Source: Eutypa lata
Taxonomy: Eukaryota; Ascomycota; Sordariomycetes; Xylariales; Diatrypaceae
Direction of reading: 5' to 3'
NCBI GenBank assembly: GCA_022661535.1
Contig: JAKULF010000007.1
Coordinates: forward strand, 1,426,001-1,490,000
Length of the DNA stretch: 64,000 bases
Positions 1 to 10,860 of the stretch are shown piece after piece. Position 1 is the first letter of the stretch. Each line of letters opens with the position of its first letter. The position numbers and the translations under genes were made by a program. Below the pieces are notes generated by a model. That model searched no databases. It saw nothing but the letters and a program-made list of their open reading frames with translations, and was not told where the DNA came from.

Positions 1-1433
1 TATAGTTCGTGGTTGGGCGCCTTGCCCGGCAGTGTGTCCTCGCTGAGAGATACCACACCACGTCAACTTTCTTAGAACTGATCCTCCAGGCTGCCTCGTC
101 AGTGTTCCTATTGTCAAAACCGCCGCCTCGCGAGAGGGAGTTTCGGGACGCCTAGATTATATATAAAAACGACGCGAACAGGTTCTTTGGAGGGCCTTCA
201 TGTCGTCTATAGAAGTAATGACGGCCTGGGTGATGCCAGATATGCGAGATCCGGAACAAAATATAATGGTTATGAGGCGCGAGGAGCACTACGGCTGCCG
301 CTGTCCTCATCTCACTCATCGTATCCAGTGTTACTAGTGCCAGCGTTTTGCCAGTGTTGTTGGTGCTATTACCCGAGTTGCGGCGGCGTCACTTGTTTAG
401 AGAAGTTAATCGATTGTTCAAGTCTGGCATAACATCAGTCATGATGTTTGTTACTACCCATGAGTGCTTCCAGGCCCAATTCCTTTCAGATACTTACTTA
501 CATGTAATTCACATTCGGGTACCTACCAATACTTAAATACCTACATGTAGCCTGATAAAACTTCGCCCTAGACTGGCCGCCTTATTAGCTACCGTACTTA
601 CATACATAAGATAATCTGTTCTTACAGTCAAGAAAAGTGCCACAAAGAGATCATCAAAGCCAAGTTTCAGTTATCATATTATCCTACCTACTAAGTTGTT
701 GCCAACTTAAACGACATATTATAAAATCGAAGTTTGAATAATTCGTAATTAATCAAGAATGACTAATGATTATTCCGTTTTGAACTCATAATAATTACAT
801 TATTCAAATTCCACATTATCTTAAAAATAAACGTTTATCAATACGGTGGAAAATGATGTCAATTCTTTTGGCACTAACTTGTCTACTTATCTATGTAGTC
901 CTGCAAAGTTTCGAAGTCGAGTAAGTACTCATTATCCAAAAGTCATAATGGTATCTCTGATAAGAGATCATAAATCGCATTGCATCCATTTTGTTGACAT
1001 ACATAGCTAACATTTGAGTAATTTCTCTTCCAGTTTCACAAACTAGGAGCAACATCGTCTACATTGCAGCACCGCATTTCTGCGCCTACTTTTGTCACTT
1101 CTATTTTGCGACATTCTCAGACCAATACCTGAGCAGTTGCATTATGGCTTCCCAGTTAGACTTCACTGTCAATTCCATTCCCTTTTCTACCATGACTAAC
1201 TTCATCGCAGGGTAGATAGAAGCGAGGAGCGCCACGATGACTCGTTCATTGTTCACGAGTACTTGATGCTCCTTACTGAGGAAGCTGTGGGTGATTCCTG
1301 GAACTGACTTTCAACCTCTCTTCTTCTCCTAATCACCAATAAAACCCTTCTTCCCTAACGTGACATGTGGCCCATGTTTTCAATTTGACGATCCTTTGAG
1401 CTTCTCTTTCAGATAACGTAACATGCAACAGCT
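1..1433. other. Left-edge intergenic stretch, no supported gene
   Basis: AT-rich sequence with short frames only. A potential donor (GTAAGT near 917) and an acceptor-like TTCGCAG just before 1454 suggest that one or more 5' exons of the downstream RNase H-like gene may lie here. I could not join them in frame with confidence, since the obvious join runs into a stop. Nothing else is recognisable. Confidence 0.4.
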
Positions 1434-1633
1434 AATGTGTTCGATGTTCGCAGGTACAATCCACCCTGATTCAGCCTAGTTTCGGGCATCCAGAAACAGG
1501 AGCAAGAGCAAGAGAGACCCCGACGGGTTCGCCAATCACGATCGCCCCATTCCTATCTAGAGAGTCTCCTAGAGCGAAAAATGCTCATGACAAGGGATCA
1601 CCTGAGAGGGGTCAGGCAACATCCAAAAACACT

Positions 1634-3118
1634 TTGGCCCCGTTGAAAGTACAAGGTGGTCGTATTGGAAAGAAGAGATGGGGGTTCCAGGCAAAGAGAC
1701 AGGCTGCTCTACTAAAGAATCTTGTTGGTTATCAGCAACGTATTCCATCAAATGGCGATCAAGAGCTCAACTTCACCCAAGCGAATCTCAAAATCCTCAT
1801 TAGAGAGAGCTCTTGTGCAACACAGTTCGCCCGTGACATCGCAATGGACCCCCCTACCGCTCTAGGAAACTCTCTTGGACCTCGAATTGTGCTTTTTCCT
1901 GATGGATCTGGCGCTGGCCCCAAGGGTATAAACGGAGCTGGAGTCACATATAGACACTGTTTTGCCCAAACTACGGCCTGGATGGATGCTGCAGCTGGTA
2001 TGCTTGGTGCAGCAGACAACAATGACGCAGAGCTCATAGGAATTGGGATGGCGCTAAATATTGCCAAGTGTGAAATTGAGGCCACCCACAAACTTGCGTC
2101 TGGACAACAAGTCACATATCCCACGATATTTATCATCACAGACTCACGGACTGCCCTGACTTTGATCCATCAGCATATACGGGGTAACGTTACTATAGAA
2201 CGAATCAACCGGCGACTTCGTCAGCCAGCATTCGCCCAGATCCTAGGCCCAATGAATCGACTTGAAAGCCTTGGAGTGAAGTTGGAATTCCACTGGACGA
2301 AAAGCCATAAAGTCTATGGGAACAACAGAGCTGATCGCTTGGCTGGAAATTCTGCTAGATGGATGATCGCACAAATCGGCCTCAACAATGTGCCTAGATT
2401 TGCTGGGAATCCTTACAAGATCCATATGAGTCCAGATACAGATCCATATGTCACGAGACTGTTTCGGAGACTATTTCAAGATCATAAGGAGGATATCGCG
2501 TTGTTGCTGGAAGGCGCCTACCTGAACCCGTTGACTAAAGCCCCTGTCCTTCTTCAAGGCGACCGAGGAGATGGTGGCTTGCTTTCTGGCCCTACTGAGG
2601 GGCTTGGTGACCCAGAAGAGCCAGGCAAAAAGGGAAGTCGACCAGCGGAGAAGCTCAAGAAGATGATGTCGCCCTTGAAAGGATTGGTTCAGACTGTCAC
2701 AGGACAGAAGCGCAAGCATGAAGAGACCGCAGATTCCGATTCCAATTCAAAGAAGCCGGCGGACGGGAAAATGACACAGTTTCTCTCCCATATGAAAAAC
2801 AAGCTTGTTCGATCCCATAACGCCAACATAGAGGTGATCGATCTTACTAATGATGATGAGGAGGAGGAGAGCAGCACCAAGCTTGCTATACCCCAGAGCG
2901 TCGGCGACGACCAAGACGAGAGCAGCTCTAAGCTTGCTATATCCCAGAATATCGGTGATAATGAAGGCGAGAGCAGTTCCAAGTCTGCCAAGCCCCAAAA
3001 CATCGATATCGAGGCAACCGACCTTGCTGGAGATGATGATGAGGAGAGCAGCTCCAAGACTGGATATGTTATCCGCTGCGAGGCAGGCAGAGAGGTCATT
3101 GATTTGACTGAGGCTTGA
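1634..3118 (+). CDS. RNase H-fold protein with C-terminal SUMO-interaction-like motifs (5' end unresolved)
   Basis: The N-terminal half is an RNase HI-like domain. Counting from 1634, the acidic DEDD set is visible: Asp90 in PDGSG, Glu133 in NNDAEL, Asp170 in ITDSRTAL and Asp234 in GNNRADRLAG, in the order and spacing of the family that cleaves RNA in RNA/DNA hybrids. The C-terminal third is low-complexity, with three imperfect repeats around SSSKLAI-PQ and two EVIDLT motifs (VIDL at 401-404, followed by an acidic run, and at 488-491 at the very end). These match the hydrophobic core plus acidic flank of SUMO-interacting motifs. The frame has no ATG near 1634 and stays open back to 1436, so the true start is either further upstream across an intron or a later Met near residue 71. 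Stand-alone RNase H proteins of this kind are known in fungi. Some may derive from retroelements, but no reverse transcriptase is present here. The domain call is firm; the biological role is unknown. Confidence 0.72.
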   Translation: MAPLKVQGGRIGKKRWGFQAKRQAALLKNLVGYQQRIPSNGDQELNFTQANLKILIRESSCATQFARDIAMDPPTALGNSLGPRIVLFPDGSGAGPKGINGAGVTYRHCFAQTTAWMDAAAGMLGAADNNDAELIGIGMALNIAKCEIEATHKLASGQQVTYPTIFIITDSRTALTLIHQHIRGNVTIERINRRLRQPAFAQILGPMNRLESLGVKLEFHWTKSHKVYGNNRADRLAGNSARWMIAQIGLNNVPRFAGNPYKIHMSPDTDPYVTRLFRRLFQDHKEDIALLLEGAYLNPLTKAPVLLQGDRGDGGLLSGPTEGLGDPEEPGKKGSRPAEKLKKMMSPLKGLVQTVTGQKRKHEETADSDSNSKKPADGKMTQFLSHMKNKLVRSHNANIEVIDLTNDDEEEESSTKLAIPQSVGDDQDESSSKLAISQNIGDNEGESSSKSAKPQNIDIEATDLAGDDDEESSSKTGYVIRCEAGREVIDLTEA

Positions 3119-3986
3119 GCCTTTGAATCTTCAAGGAAACAAGCGAGACAAGGAGCATCGACGAATGATATACGCTCGCGTCCTGTTTCGCTTTTTATCA
3201 CCTTCCGGCCAAATCATCATCATCATGGTTTACGTACTAGGAGCGGAAGACTACCTTCTCACATGGAGGATTGAACGAATCTGGATGATTTCTTTCTAAT
3301 CGGAAGTTTCGCTGAATGGTTGAATTGCAAAGCAGATGTCGAACAGATGATGCCAGAATCAATACTTATATGATACTGCGTTGAATATGTACGACGAAAG
3401 CTCATGATTCGCGTGTATTATAGATATTTCCTAGAGGCTAGAGTTACAGGGTATAGACAGGGTTTTGCCAAGGACGACTTCTCAAATGGATTGATGTTAC
3501 CACTTTGGCAGAGGATCAGGCAGGGAGGGCAATGGACAATGGACAACCGGATCAGGTTTTGTCAGTATAGTTTTCGATACTCAATACTATTGTCAACATT
3601 AAGTGTCTAACCCAGAAATACCATCCATTGATAGCGGAAGTAAGATACATGGTTTAAACGTTACCTCGGCTTGACGTGGAGGATTTCAGGAGCTGCTCCG
3701 ATCAATATCGAAAGCGCAGACTGAGCCAGTCTCACAGAGAGTATCAGGGGAACAGTTGAATGCTTTCGTATCAGTAGAGAGCTCATTTTCTTTCTTCTTC
3801 TTTTCTTCTTCTTCCTTCACAACAGGGTTATAAAACAGCCAACTACGAATATACCAACAAAGCTCAAAATGACTTTGTTTACGCAAGAAATTATTACTTT
3901 TTACTAGTCATTAAGGAGTGACTGCCCTGAGCTAATCGCCTCTATGCACAATACTACACATCCCTTATATAATACCCACCATCGCT
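3119..3986. other. Intergenic between convergent genes
   Basis: This is the 3' flank shared by the RNase H-like gene and the minus-strand membrane protein gene. It contains a pyrimidine-rich CTTCTT tract near 3790-3820 and nothing that reads as a gene. Confidence 0.4.
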
Positions 3987-5058
3987 CTATCGTATATGTT
4001 GGCGGTTCCCCCCATCTAATTCGTGATATAGCCGATTAGGATCATTATCATTGCTACCTCCCGGTGTATTATAGGCAACCCCTGGAGACGGACTCTCGAA
4101 CCGTCGTCTATCCCCACTTGGCCGGGCGCCTCCATCGAGCTCCGGCACCGGTTGGAGGCCGCTTCCCTCCGGCGGCAGCTCGTGAACGTAGTCCTCGCCG
4201 CTGAGCTCCGATAACTGCGAGGTGTGCCGGCTGTGGTGGGCAAACCTGGCGTCCCTCGGAGACCAGCATGTCGACGCCGTTGACATTGGGGGACTCGTCA
4301 TGCCGATGCTTGATTGGTACGGGAATGGAGACGAATGGACGGTACTCGGATATGAATCTATGCGCCAATGGAGTCAGCCTAGCGCACCCCATGTACCCCC
4401 ATTTAGCTAGATCTTGCTTGGCCTTACCTTTGTATGGACTGTACTGCTGCCCCATCATCATAACCGGGTCGCCACCGCTAGGGGTTACCGGCGGTTGGCC
4501 CTGGGCCGCATTGTCCTCGGTATAAGTAGCCGCCGCTTGCTTCTTTTCTCTCTGCCTCTTTCTCCAGAGGAACGCGGCGATTCCGGCGAACAAAACCACC
4601 AATCCACCCACTGAGACACCCACAATCAACGCGGTCGGAGTTTCCTCCGCGGCCGGCACCGGGCTTTGTGTCGCGCTCGATGACGAAGTCGCTAAGAACG
4701 GCTCGGCATTGGTCTGGTTGTCGCTTAGCCTCGAGGGAATCAGGTCGTCATCGGGGCAGCCCGCATTGCACGGATTGCTCTTGCAGCACCCCAGGAACGG
4801 CGGTTTCGCGTTCTGGCATGTCCACCAATTCTGCTCGTCGTAGGGCTCGACGCAGCTCTGTGGCGGGATGTCTATGTAGTTCGTCGAGCTGAAGCTGGCA
4901 GGGTGCAGCGCATCGTCCTCGCATATACCGTTGCGGTCGCTGGCACATGGGTCGTGGTCGCAACACCCCACGAACTGTGTGTCGCTGAGGCCACATATAT
5001 AGAATGAACCTCCCGTGGGACAGGAGAGACCGTACTTGGCCCGGGGATCCTCGGCCAT
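3987..5058 (-). CDS. Cysteine-rich single-pass membrane protein (fungal GCC/NPC family), two exons
   Basis: Exon 1 runs 5058 to 4428 and exon 2 runs 4357 to 3987. The 70-bp intron (4358-4427) has a GTAAGG donor, a CTGAC branch site and a TAG acceptor. Splicing leaves the frame of the longer unspliced reading and gives a 333-residue protein. The N-terminal ectodomain has two copies of a cysteine signature (FVGCCDHDPC and FLGCCKSNPC) separated by a CVEPYDEQNWWTC segment, an arrangement recurrent in filamentous-fungal plasma-membrane proteins of unknown function. A Ser/Thr-rich stalk leads to one transmembrane helix (about residues 142-164), followed by a basic WRKRQREKK stop-transfer. The cytoplasmic tail is Pro/Ser-rich and ends with acidic SELSGEDYVHEL and PELDGG motifs typical of these tails. 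No cleavable signal peptide is evident, so the helix may act as signal-anchor. A wall-sensing or adhesion role is inferred only. Confidence 0.78.
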
Positions 5059-7732
5059 TGCGAGCCTTCTTTGGATCCCAACACAAGTAGATAAGAACTA
5101 ACTAGAGCGTCAAGAGCTGCTAGTATTCGTTTGCTTCACAGATGGCCTGTAACACGGCAGGATCTCGGCAGGCTAAATTGACGCGGCCTTTACGTGGTTT
5201 CAGATATCGATCTCAATGATGGTGAATAGAAAAGGAACGGCCCGGAGGTGGGCTAGCTCAGCTGGTTTGGACTATGTGGTAGGTTATTATTACAGCCCTT
5301 CCTTCCAAACCCCAGGCGGGGGCTGAGCTTGATGACGACTTATCTCATCTTTCGAGAGTTACACGCCCCGGATTTTCGGGTTGGTGTGTGGTGCATCACG
5401 AGGTTTGCGTAGCTGCAGGCTGTGGGTTCTCCGTGCCCCTATTGGCTCGTTAGCAGCTGTCGCTCTGGGCAGACGAATCACAGTCGCATTCGCAATGCAG
5501 TTGGTTCTGGAAAAGCAACAGCAACCGTTTATATTTATCAAATCACACCCACCATCCCTTAGCACCGGCCCAACAATAACAACCATGAATCCGCCAAGAG
5601 AACAGCCGTAATACACAATTCGATCAACTAAGATTATAGTGCAACTCCGCTTCCCGACATGGTCGTAAGAAAAAGTTTTATTGCTATTTTTAATACCTTA
5701 TGTGCAATTCCAGTTCCAATATGCAGTTAGTATATTAGATAGACGGGATCTTCCCCTAGCTGATAGACCTGAATATTTGCACATTGGAGGCTTGTGGCGT
5801 ACCGTCTAGATGTCTTGGCTTCTTCGAATTTGCCCCTTCAAGATGACACTTTACACATAATGTCGTTGTTCGTGGCTGGAGATATGCTAGTATGGTCGAG
5901 TTGGTATGGGGAAATTCGTGCCTGACAGATGATTGAGGCTGTTGGTCTTGGTTCTCGTCGGTATTCCCGTAATCTGGAGCCACGTTTTCCTGTATATATA
6001 ACCCGCATCTTAGGTGGGCTGAGAGAGTGGATATAATATGTGAAGTGTCCGGATCCTTACCAACAACCCAAGCCTTCTTCTTCGCCCCGGACCACTCATC
6101 ATTATGTTTAGCTACTACCCCCACCATGACCATGCCTGAAAGTGACACTGTAGAAAAGGCTATCCTATAAGACCGACAGCGTTACTACCCTATGCCAATC
6201 AAAACTGATGAGTCCGGGTACTTCACCCGGAAATACTGGATTAAAAACACGTGGTATCTGCATTGCTTCGATAGCGGTATAGCGAGAGTTTATGCACCTG
6301 CTCCTATGCAGGTGCTCTTTAACTAATACGATCGACTACGACGCAAAGTCAACAGTGTTTTCTAAAGTTGCATATGAAGACACAGAGAAATCAACTTGGA
6401 CCGCCTTTTGGTCGTTGGTATTTAGAAGCGCCCCTGTGATGAGACATATTTACACTGTTTTGGTGTAACTGTATTTATCTAGTGGCGCGATATAGAGTAT
6501 CAATATATTCAATCTCTTTGAGCCGACCTGGAGACAGCTAGTATCTTAGAGAGATTGTGTTCGGTTTGCGTCCATACTTAGTATAGTACTGTTCGACGAA
6601 AATTAAGAACTATTAGGCTATGTTGAACAGAGGACACTAGGTGAGAAGCATTGATAGATAGATAGATATAATATATTTTGAACTGTTCGCATCAATATAA
6701 CAAGCCCCCGCCCCCAGTTGAGTCTGTCTTGAAGGAGGCGGAAGTTTTCAGGCACAGAATGATAATCACAGCGAGTATTAAAGCGAGAGTGACGAACAAT
6801 ACGGGGAACGCCACCAGTCGGTGTCTTTTCCGTTTCGTGCAACAGCCGACTATCCGGCAGTGTAATAGTCAAAGGCCTTGGCAATGATCTCTCGCCGAAA
6901 TGTCAATTTAAGCTCGTAAAGGCTATCCCACGGATTTAGCCACAAAAAAGAAGCATCATAGCAACGTATGATGCATGATCGGGTGCTACATGATCCTGTT
7001 GAGTAAATGCAGTATTACTAACTTGAATTTTCCCCAAACATCAGTCCTTCTTTGTGAAGCCACAAAGTGGTCTTAAAGTATGAGATAGCTGTGGTATATA
7101 GATACTTAGTATAAGGCAGATTGCGGAACCATGTACTCAACTTGTCCTAGAATTGCGATAAAGGGGATACCCCTTGCTTTGCAGATCCCCAGGCCTTGTG
7201 AGAATATGAACTACATATGATATATTGGACATCCATTTAAGAAAGACATTATATGAAAGAGTCATTGCTAAGACATCCTACCAGTATCCGAGTATTTCGA
7301 TGCTATAGCTCCTTATTAATTACCCCTATTAATTCTTAGCTAGTAGGCTCATAGCGTGGATATATTTGAACAAGGCCAAGGGCACGGACCACTTGATACA
7401 TACGTCACCAATACGATCGGTATCTCACCCACAGTAGCATCTTCACATGTTAACGCCGCGAAAAGTCCGCTAAAAATTCCCCGCTGTCTAACTATCTTGA
7501 CTTGACAGCCTTTACCAGAAACTACAGATGAACCAATAAGTTGCTTGCTCTTTGCAAGCATCCCGTTGGACTCTTCCGAGTACGTTTTTTATTTTAACTA
7601 GAGCAGCCGGCTTCTTGTACCCGGATCTCATCTTGCTGACGTGGGCTGCCGGCTTGCCTGCGGGAAGTTCACCGGTAGCAAATGGCCCGCCACACGCCAC
7701 TATTACCCAAAGATCGATGAAAACCCCCATCT

Positions 7733-7755
7733 CATCCCATCCCATCCCATCCCAT
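7733..7755. repeat. (ATCCC)n microsatellite
   Basis: Four to five tandem copies of a CATCC/ATCCC pentamer lie in noncoding DNA. Confidence 0.85.
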
Positions 7756-8954
7756 ATACAAGCCCATGCTGTGTTAATAATACGGGCTAACTAGCAGAAG
7801 TTCAAGTCTACATAAATACATAACATATGTAGGCTAATGGTTGCACCAGTGTTGGATCTATCACGGACCATGCAACATTCCGCGAGGCTCGATGCGAGGT
7901 ATAATCTAGTAGGGATCTATCAATTGATCTCCGCAAGGTGCATGCATATCTGGCTAGCTAGCCAGTTCCGACCTACCGCCCGTTCTGTGGAGTTGTCTGG
8001 ATGCAGCCACCGGTCCACTATCGTGTCTGGGTGCTCATCACTTTTTTATTAACCTTTCGATAAGCACAAAAGTAGGCTTGTTGATCACCTAGCTGATCGA
8101 ACTAGCGCACACGGCTGCTTTGAGGTTTTAAATATATTCGAGTCAGTAGTCAGTAGTCAGTATTTGTGGCAAAGTATGCCTCAAATTCAATTTTGAATCA
8201 ATTGTTCGCTCTTTCAGTTGCTACAATAATTCAGCCCGATCTTCGCCTTGTCAATTACATAGGTAGGCTTTGACCGGGATAGACACTGCTGGTTCATTAA
8301 AGCGGACGACAATTCAACGGGATCCACTACAGCCGGAAACAGCGCCTTGCTTTCCAATAGCCACTGTTTCAAACGGCCAATATATCGGGCCTGGTCTTTG
8401 CCGAGTTTCAATCGTGGCACAATCGGAACCAAACCCTCGGCAGAAGCTAGACAGAGTCAAGAGAGTTAAGGGAGGGAGATGGAGATGCTACGGCAGCCAG
8501 CGATTACGAGTCATATTACTTTGTATGCTGGCGCTGACATGGGAGTTCAATAGATAAAGTATGTAAGTAGGTAGTTAGAAGATAACTAAATGTTTTTCCA
8601 AGTGAGCAGCGCCAAATTAAATACAACGCATAGTACTGCACTACGTTGCCCATCTGACCACATTTTGATAAGGCCTGCCGGGCCCGGATCTTTCCAACCA
8701 ACCTCTTTAATGTGATTCAACTTCCCGGCAAATGTTGCTAGGGTTCGGGTGCTACTCTTCAACGCCGCTTGCCGCCCGACTTGCCAGATTTGGCCGTTCG
8801 TCGGTTATGTCGTTGTCCTTTAATGGATCCGGACTTGGGGTAAGTAGTAGTTGGTGGCTTGGGGGAGGGAGTAGATAAAGAGAATCAAGTATAGAGACTA
8901 TCCAGTTATATACCTAGGTAGGTTCTTCTTATGCCTACCTCTATGAGATAGACG

Positions 8955-8983
8955 ACATACATACATACATACATACATACATA
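8955..8983. repeat. (CATA)n microsatellite
   Basis: About seven tandem ACAT/CATA tetramers lie in noncoding DNA, close to several TAGGTA-like words. Confidence 0.85.
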
Positions 8984-10456
8984 AGACTAGACCTAGTGCA
9001 TGAGTGAGAATTAAGCGCCCAGGAATTATATTCTCATCATCCATGACTTCGGAGATTCTATGATCATCGAATCCTCTTTCAGGCTTCCGTTCTGGTCTTC
9101 CTTGTTTTTGAGAAATCCTTAGGCTAATACATAACTTTTGGGAAAACCACCAGGACCACCAACACTAGCAAATATAAAGGCTAAAACCACGGAGACGACG
9201 ATATGGTGAGAATCGTACACTTAACCTGGAACCGGTATCCTATTGTGCTTGCTACATGCTTCGTACTTGCGTATCGTACAATGCTGAATACACCAAATCT
9301 CCACACTTTTGTTAGACCCTTGACAAGTATCTCTCGCCCTTTGCCTACTCCGTAATACTACACAGAGCTACATACAAGTATGTATACTGACTAGTAACAA
9401 CTGCATCCATGGATACATGTAGGTATCTGGTAGCGCCCACCTAACTATCGTCTTCCCGCTTTCGGAGCCTTGCGAGTTTAGTGCTGTATTGTACAATACA
9501 CACCTACTAGTTAGATACAAGGTAGACTCTAGAATAGAATACCTACGTACACGAGTACGTCGTCATCGGAAGCTTTGAGTTAGGTACATGCAGTCAGTGC
9601 CTTGTCATGCCGATTCTCCAATAGCTGGGTGCCAACAGCGTGACCAGTCAGTCAGTCAGTATTGTACAATACAATAGGTAGTTAATTAATAGGTAATCAA
9701 GATAATGTTAAAACCGAACGAGGTTGCTCCTTGAGAAAGAGGATCTTCCGGGGCGTCTAGTTTACTACCTACATACTATGAACTCGCCTCACCTCTTACG
9801 TTTGCCAACGTCAGTCCATTTCTAGTGGATTCCCTGCGTCTCTCTCTCTACTAGTATGTACGTGTTGTATTAGTCAATCAGTGCCTGATTCATCATAAAT
9901 CAATAAAATTCAACCATTTCATTTATCCATTCCCCCAATCGCCTCGTCTTACCTTGCCTGCCTGCATCCATTCTTCCTTATTCTTCTTCTACTTTTCCCA
10001 CCCCTTTTTATTAACTTAGGTACACAAACCCAGTACATACATAGTAGTCGCCTCTTTGCCCTGTCGTTGTTTGTTGCCCTTTTGCCCGCGTTGGTCCAGG
10101 CGTCGTATCTCATTTCGACGCTATTTAAGCCTACCAACTTCCGGAAGTGCCTAATAACAAGACCTCGTTCGTATTCCTTTGATTTACTTAAAAAGGGACC
10201 CTTGGCCTTCCTGACCTGACCACCTGCGCAGATCCGGACTTGACTCTTCCCTTCTCTCTCAACTATTTTCCCGAATTTCTCGGACTCATCGGTGCTGCCC
10301 TTTTCGACGACACAAAGGAAAGAAACTACTCAGCTGACAACGACGCCATCTTAACTTCCGACACTCGCCATATTGTTAACAACCCTTTCGGCGTTATCAC
10401 CAAACCAACCCTTTCTATCTTCCCAACCGACGAGAAGCGAATACAATAAATTCATC

Positions 10457-10860
10457 ATGGCTCCGAATAAGCCTCGCTGCACATTCAAGGAGTGCAAGGG
10501 TGCGGCGCAGCGCATCGTCGGCGACTGCGGCTTCTGCGATGGACACTACTGCGCCAAGCACCGGTTATTAGAGGACCACAAGTGCACTGGCTTGGAAGAC
10601 GTAAGCAATGCCCTAGACCTGGATACCTACCCAACAGCAACAGCAACAGCAACCACGACGCAGTGGTGGCTAGTTGGCCTCGCGGAGTGCTTGCACAGCG
10701 AAGGAATTGTTGATCTTCCCAGCAGTTGAAGGAATGCGGTGTGTGTGTGTGCTGTGCTAACATGCGGCAAACCCGAATCACGTAGTGCAAGAAGGAGTCC
10801 CACGAGCGCAACGCCAACCAACTCAACTCGGAGCGAACGCAGGTTATCAAGGGCATATGA
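10457..10860 (+). CDS. Small AN1-type zinc-finger protein, two exons
   Basis: Exon 1 is 10457-10600 and exon 2 is 10786-10860. The 185-bp intron has a GTAAGC donor, a CTAAC branch site and a TAG acceptor. The spliced product is 72 residues. It is essentially one AN1 zinc finger: ligands Cys8, Cys13, Cys24, Cys27, Cys32, His35, His41 and Cys43 give the C-x4-C ... C-x2-C-x4-C-x2-H-x5-H-x-C pattern. A short charged tail (KKESHERNANQ) follows. The ATG at 10457 is chosen because the finger begins six residues later and the upstream in-frame extension has leader-like composition. AN1 proteins in eukaryotes act in ubiquitin/proteasome and stress pathways (Cuz1/ZFAND families). This stand-alone short form is typical of fungi. 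The exact partner is unknown. Confidence 0.88.

Larger units (their letters stand above)
5059..10456. other. 5.4-kb gene-poor region
   Basis: No reading frame here shows recognisable protein character. The region holds microsatellites (listed separately), an 8-bp perfect hairpin near 6290-6313 (GCACCTGC, 6-base loop, GCAGGTGC), and many TAGGTA/TACCTA-type words. The last several hundred bases are the promoter and 5' leader of the AN1 gene. Confidence 0.45.

Noticed and set aside
4108..4427. Unspliced C-terminal extension of the cysteine-rich membrane protein
   Set aside because: It reads through a clear GTAAGG...CTGAC...TAG intron. The spliced tail has the acidic motifs expected for the family.
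5247..5335. tRNA-like sequence with an A-box-like TAGCTCAGCTGG
   Set aside because: No matching B box and no acceptor stem can be drawn; the similarity is limited to the D-arm word.
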